Positions 61,600 through 64,000 of a DNA stretch of 64,000 nt are shown here, in pieces. This stretch comes from Capitulum mitella (Eukaryota; Arthropoda; Thecostraca; Pollicipedomorpha; Pollicipedidae). The notes beneath the pieces are model-generated. The model was not told the origin of the DNA, searched no databases, and saw nothing but the letters and a program-made list of their open reading frames with translations. Every line of letters starts with the position of its first letter. Position 1 is the first letter of the stretch. Position numbers and translations under genes: made by a program. The stretch covers positions 3,844,001 to 3,908,000 of the forward strand of contig CP099842.1 of assembly GCA_030062745.1 (NCBI GenBank), in the 5' to 3' direction.

Positions 61600-63500
61600 G
61601 TTGACACGCAGCCATGCTGCGCAGCCTCCGGCCGCACAAGGCCGCCCGGCTGCGGGCCCCGCCGGGCCGCCCCCGCCCGCCGGACACGCCGCGCCGTGCT
61701 GTCCCCATCGGCGGCGGCTCGGATTACGGCCCTCCCCCGGCCGCGCGGGGGACGCCAGCGAGGGGAGCCGGCACCACTTCCTGGGCCGGCCGGCCCGCAG
61801 GAAGTCGTCAGGTGGAGACCGCGCCGCCGCCGGCCCAGTGGGAGTCAGGTGGAGGCGGGGGGGGGGGCGCCGGTGGCCAGCCGGCTGTGACACGGCCGCC
61901 GCGCCGGCGCGCACACAGGAAACAATCACGGCCCGGCGGCGGAAACAATCGCGGGATGCGGGGGGGGGCGCCGGGCGGGGCGGCGCACCAGACGGCAGGC
62001 GGGCCGCCTAAAAAAGGTCATCAGGGGCGCGTCCGCGACCCGCCGCCAGACCGACCCTCATTACGCTCCCGCTGCCGGCTCCCGGCCGAAAGGGGAGGAG
62101 CCGTGACAAATTATCGCCGCCGCAGTGGCAGCGGCCGGCCGCGGCGCGCCGCTCGGCCGCCCGGCGGGGAGGCTGCACGCATCTGCGGCCGCCGCGGGCA
62201 CGCCGCGCGGCCGCCGGCCGGCCGTGATGCTGCAACGCTAGGCATTGCCACGGCGTGTTGCACACATGACAACCTTCTTATCGTGTCACGCCGTTTGCAA
62301 AAGGTGCTGCGGTCTTGCACGGCTCTGTATATGTAATGATCTAGTGTCGGAGCCGTGCCTGGATGCGGCCGCTCCCGCCCTATCGACAGCGCCGAGCATG
62401 TAGACGCGGCCACGACCGCTCGACAGCAGATTTACGACGGTCCGCTGACGGCGGAGCCCCGGCGGAGAAAAGCCGGATTCCTCGAGAGCGGAAAACGAGA
62501 ATTTCCGGTCCGCGTCCTCGCGGCATACCCGGGGCCTCGTAAAGTATGCGAGCCAGTGCGATACCCGCTGTTCCGTCCTGCGTCCGGGAGCCTCCCCGGC
62601 TCCGAACAGATGGCCAAATGCCATTCCCTGACCCGCTACGCCAGGCAATGGCCAGCCTGATTTGAACGCCAACTGACAGCCGCCGTCGCATTGGCAGACA
62701 CCGTCTTTGGTGAGTCTCCCCGCCGACGGCAGGGGCCTGTGCGCTTCACGGTCCGGAGAAGAGTACCTCGGTATTCGGGTCGCCGGCGCCTGGGCGATGC
62801 CGCTGACGACAGGCGACGGGGCTTTCCTCCGCCCCTCTGCCCGGCTCTGGCACTCTGCCCAGCCGCCGGCGGCGCTTCCGGCGTTTCACCGTCGGCCGCG
62901 GGCGTTTCCGGCCGTTTCTCCCGGCTGCAGTGCGGTTTCCGGCGGCCATCTCGCGCCGGCCGCCGGGCTTCCGGGCGGCGGCCGCCTCCAACTGGGGCGA
63001 CCGCCGCGGCGCCGGAAGCCGCCAGCTGGCGGCCAGCCTTAGCCCAGTCAGCGAGCGCACCTGGGCGGCGGTGCGACCGCAAGGCCGCGTCCCGCTCCCA
63101 CGCCGGCTGCCCCCAATCGCCGGGTCGGCGATGAATGGGGCCGGACGGCCGGCCGGGTCGGCGGTACAGTTAGCCGGCGGCCGACGGCCGCTGCAATTAG
63201 GCGGCGCGCGCGGCCGCCGCCGGCCCGGCGCCGAGCGGCCGGCGTCGGCCGCACACGGTCGCCCGCCGCCCTGCACCGCCGCGCGCTAATTGACGGCAGA
63301 AAAGCCGGGGCCGCGACGGCTCGAAGCCCGCCGCGGACGGGCGGCGGCGGCGGCCGGGCGCGCTCGTCCGCTCTCCGCGGCCGATTGGCCGGCGGCAGGG
63401 CCGGGTGTCGCGGCGTCTGCAGCGTCCGGCACATGGCTGCGGTTTGTTTACGTCGCGCCGGCTGCATGGCGCCGCCGGCCGGGCGAAAATGGTGCACGAG
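61600..63500. other. CpG-dense islands (61600-62240 and 62700-63500)
   Basis: Two GC-rich blocks are separated by about 460 bp of less extreme sequence. Isolated AT-rich motifs (CTAATTGACGG near 63286, CAATTAGG near 63194, GATGAATGGGG near 63130) resemble homeodomain-type or other factor sites. There is no protein-coding support. Confidence 0.5.
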
Positions 63501-63509
63501 CGCGAAATA

Positions 63510-64000
63510 CCGCACGGCGCGAACCCGACCACCACGGACGCCGTCGGATTAAACCGGTGCACCGAAGACGCTGCGGGTTACGGGGTGGGGATCAGCGTCG
63601 TTCACAAAACAAGGACATGGACTTACTGATTCCCAAGGCCGGCACAAGGACAAACACATCATAGCCGACCACGGTTGAACAAAGAGCTAAAAGCGTAGGA
63701 CATTAACAGTCGGTGCGTAAGCCATAATCGCGTGAGATCATGCCACTTATCACCTGCTTTCCATTGTACGACATCACACTCCAGACAACTCAGGATGATT
63801 CTTAGGTCAAAACAAACGAGAAACCCAAATCTTCGATGGATATCCAGCCGCCACGTAAGCTCATTTCGACGCAAACCGAGGTTTGTTCATTGTCGCCACC
63901 AAAATCCTCCGTTTTATCGCCCCAAAAATCTTCGGTTCTCATCCCCACGTCAACCAAAGATTCGCGTTCAGTCACGGGTGTACGCGCCACTGCTCATATA
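63510..64000. other. Intergenic, nothing recognised
   Basis: Balanced composition. A short direct repeat occurs near 63895-63945 (CCAAAATCCTCCGTTTTATC against CCAAAAATCTTCGGTTCTCA). No gene. Confidence 0.4.

Overview
This window is eukaryotic nuclear DNA from an animal, most likely an arthropod. It holds spliced genes with consensus GT-AG introns, degenerate non-LTR retrotransposons and cut-and-paste DNA transposons. The Sprouty gene carries an HPRPD-type N-terminal block like that of arthropod Sprouty proteins. Exons are extremely GC-rich at third positions, and CpG-dense islands dominate 46-63.5 kb, while 1-3.7 kb and about 31.5-34 kb are AT-rich. A crustacean would fit, but the order cannot be fixed from this sequence.

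Three protein genes can be read with confidence. (1) TBCK, minus strand, 31898 down to 11043: 13 coding exons, all junctions phase-compatible, 844 residues. It encodes a pseudokinase domain, a Rab-GAP TBC domain with both catalytic fingers, and a rhodanese-like domain lacking the catalytic Cys. (2) A GH3-domain gene (GHDC-like), plus strand, 15427-20507: four exons, 607 residues, nested in antisense orientation inside TBCK coding intron 6. (3) Sprouty, minus strand, 50661-49885: one coding exon, 258 residues, with a Cbl-binding NxY(S/T)xxP motif and the Cys-rich SPRY domain.

The most unusual signal is in the introns of TBCK and GHDC. Seven tandem arrays (about 25, 37, 41, 43, 55, 70 and 72 bp) lie directly against exons, and each repeat unit contains a copy of the neighbouring splice site plus the first or last 8-32 exonic bases. 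Four arrays multiply a 5' donor (TBCK exons 3, 5 and 7, GHDC exon 3) and three multiply a 3' acceptor (TBCK exons 3 and 6, GHDC exon 2). TBCK exon 3 is flanked by such arrays on both sides, and TBCK intron 5 carries one at each end. I know of no named element class that explains this.

Mobile DNA includes a complete but decayed Tc1/mariner-like element (23320-24299) inserted at the TA of an 18-bp palindrome 36 bp past a TBCK donor, a small hAT-type MITE with an 8-bp target duplication (34636-34781), another probable MITE (42731-43110), two non-LTR retrotransposon remnants (1860-2560 minus; 21373-22557 plus), a large hairpin (7701-7968) and paired inverted short-repeat arrays (3700-4850). The rest of 34.8-46 kb and 53-64 kb shows no recognisable gene. 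Much of it is CpG-rich sequence that may be regulatory, but this cannot be shown here.
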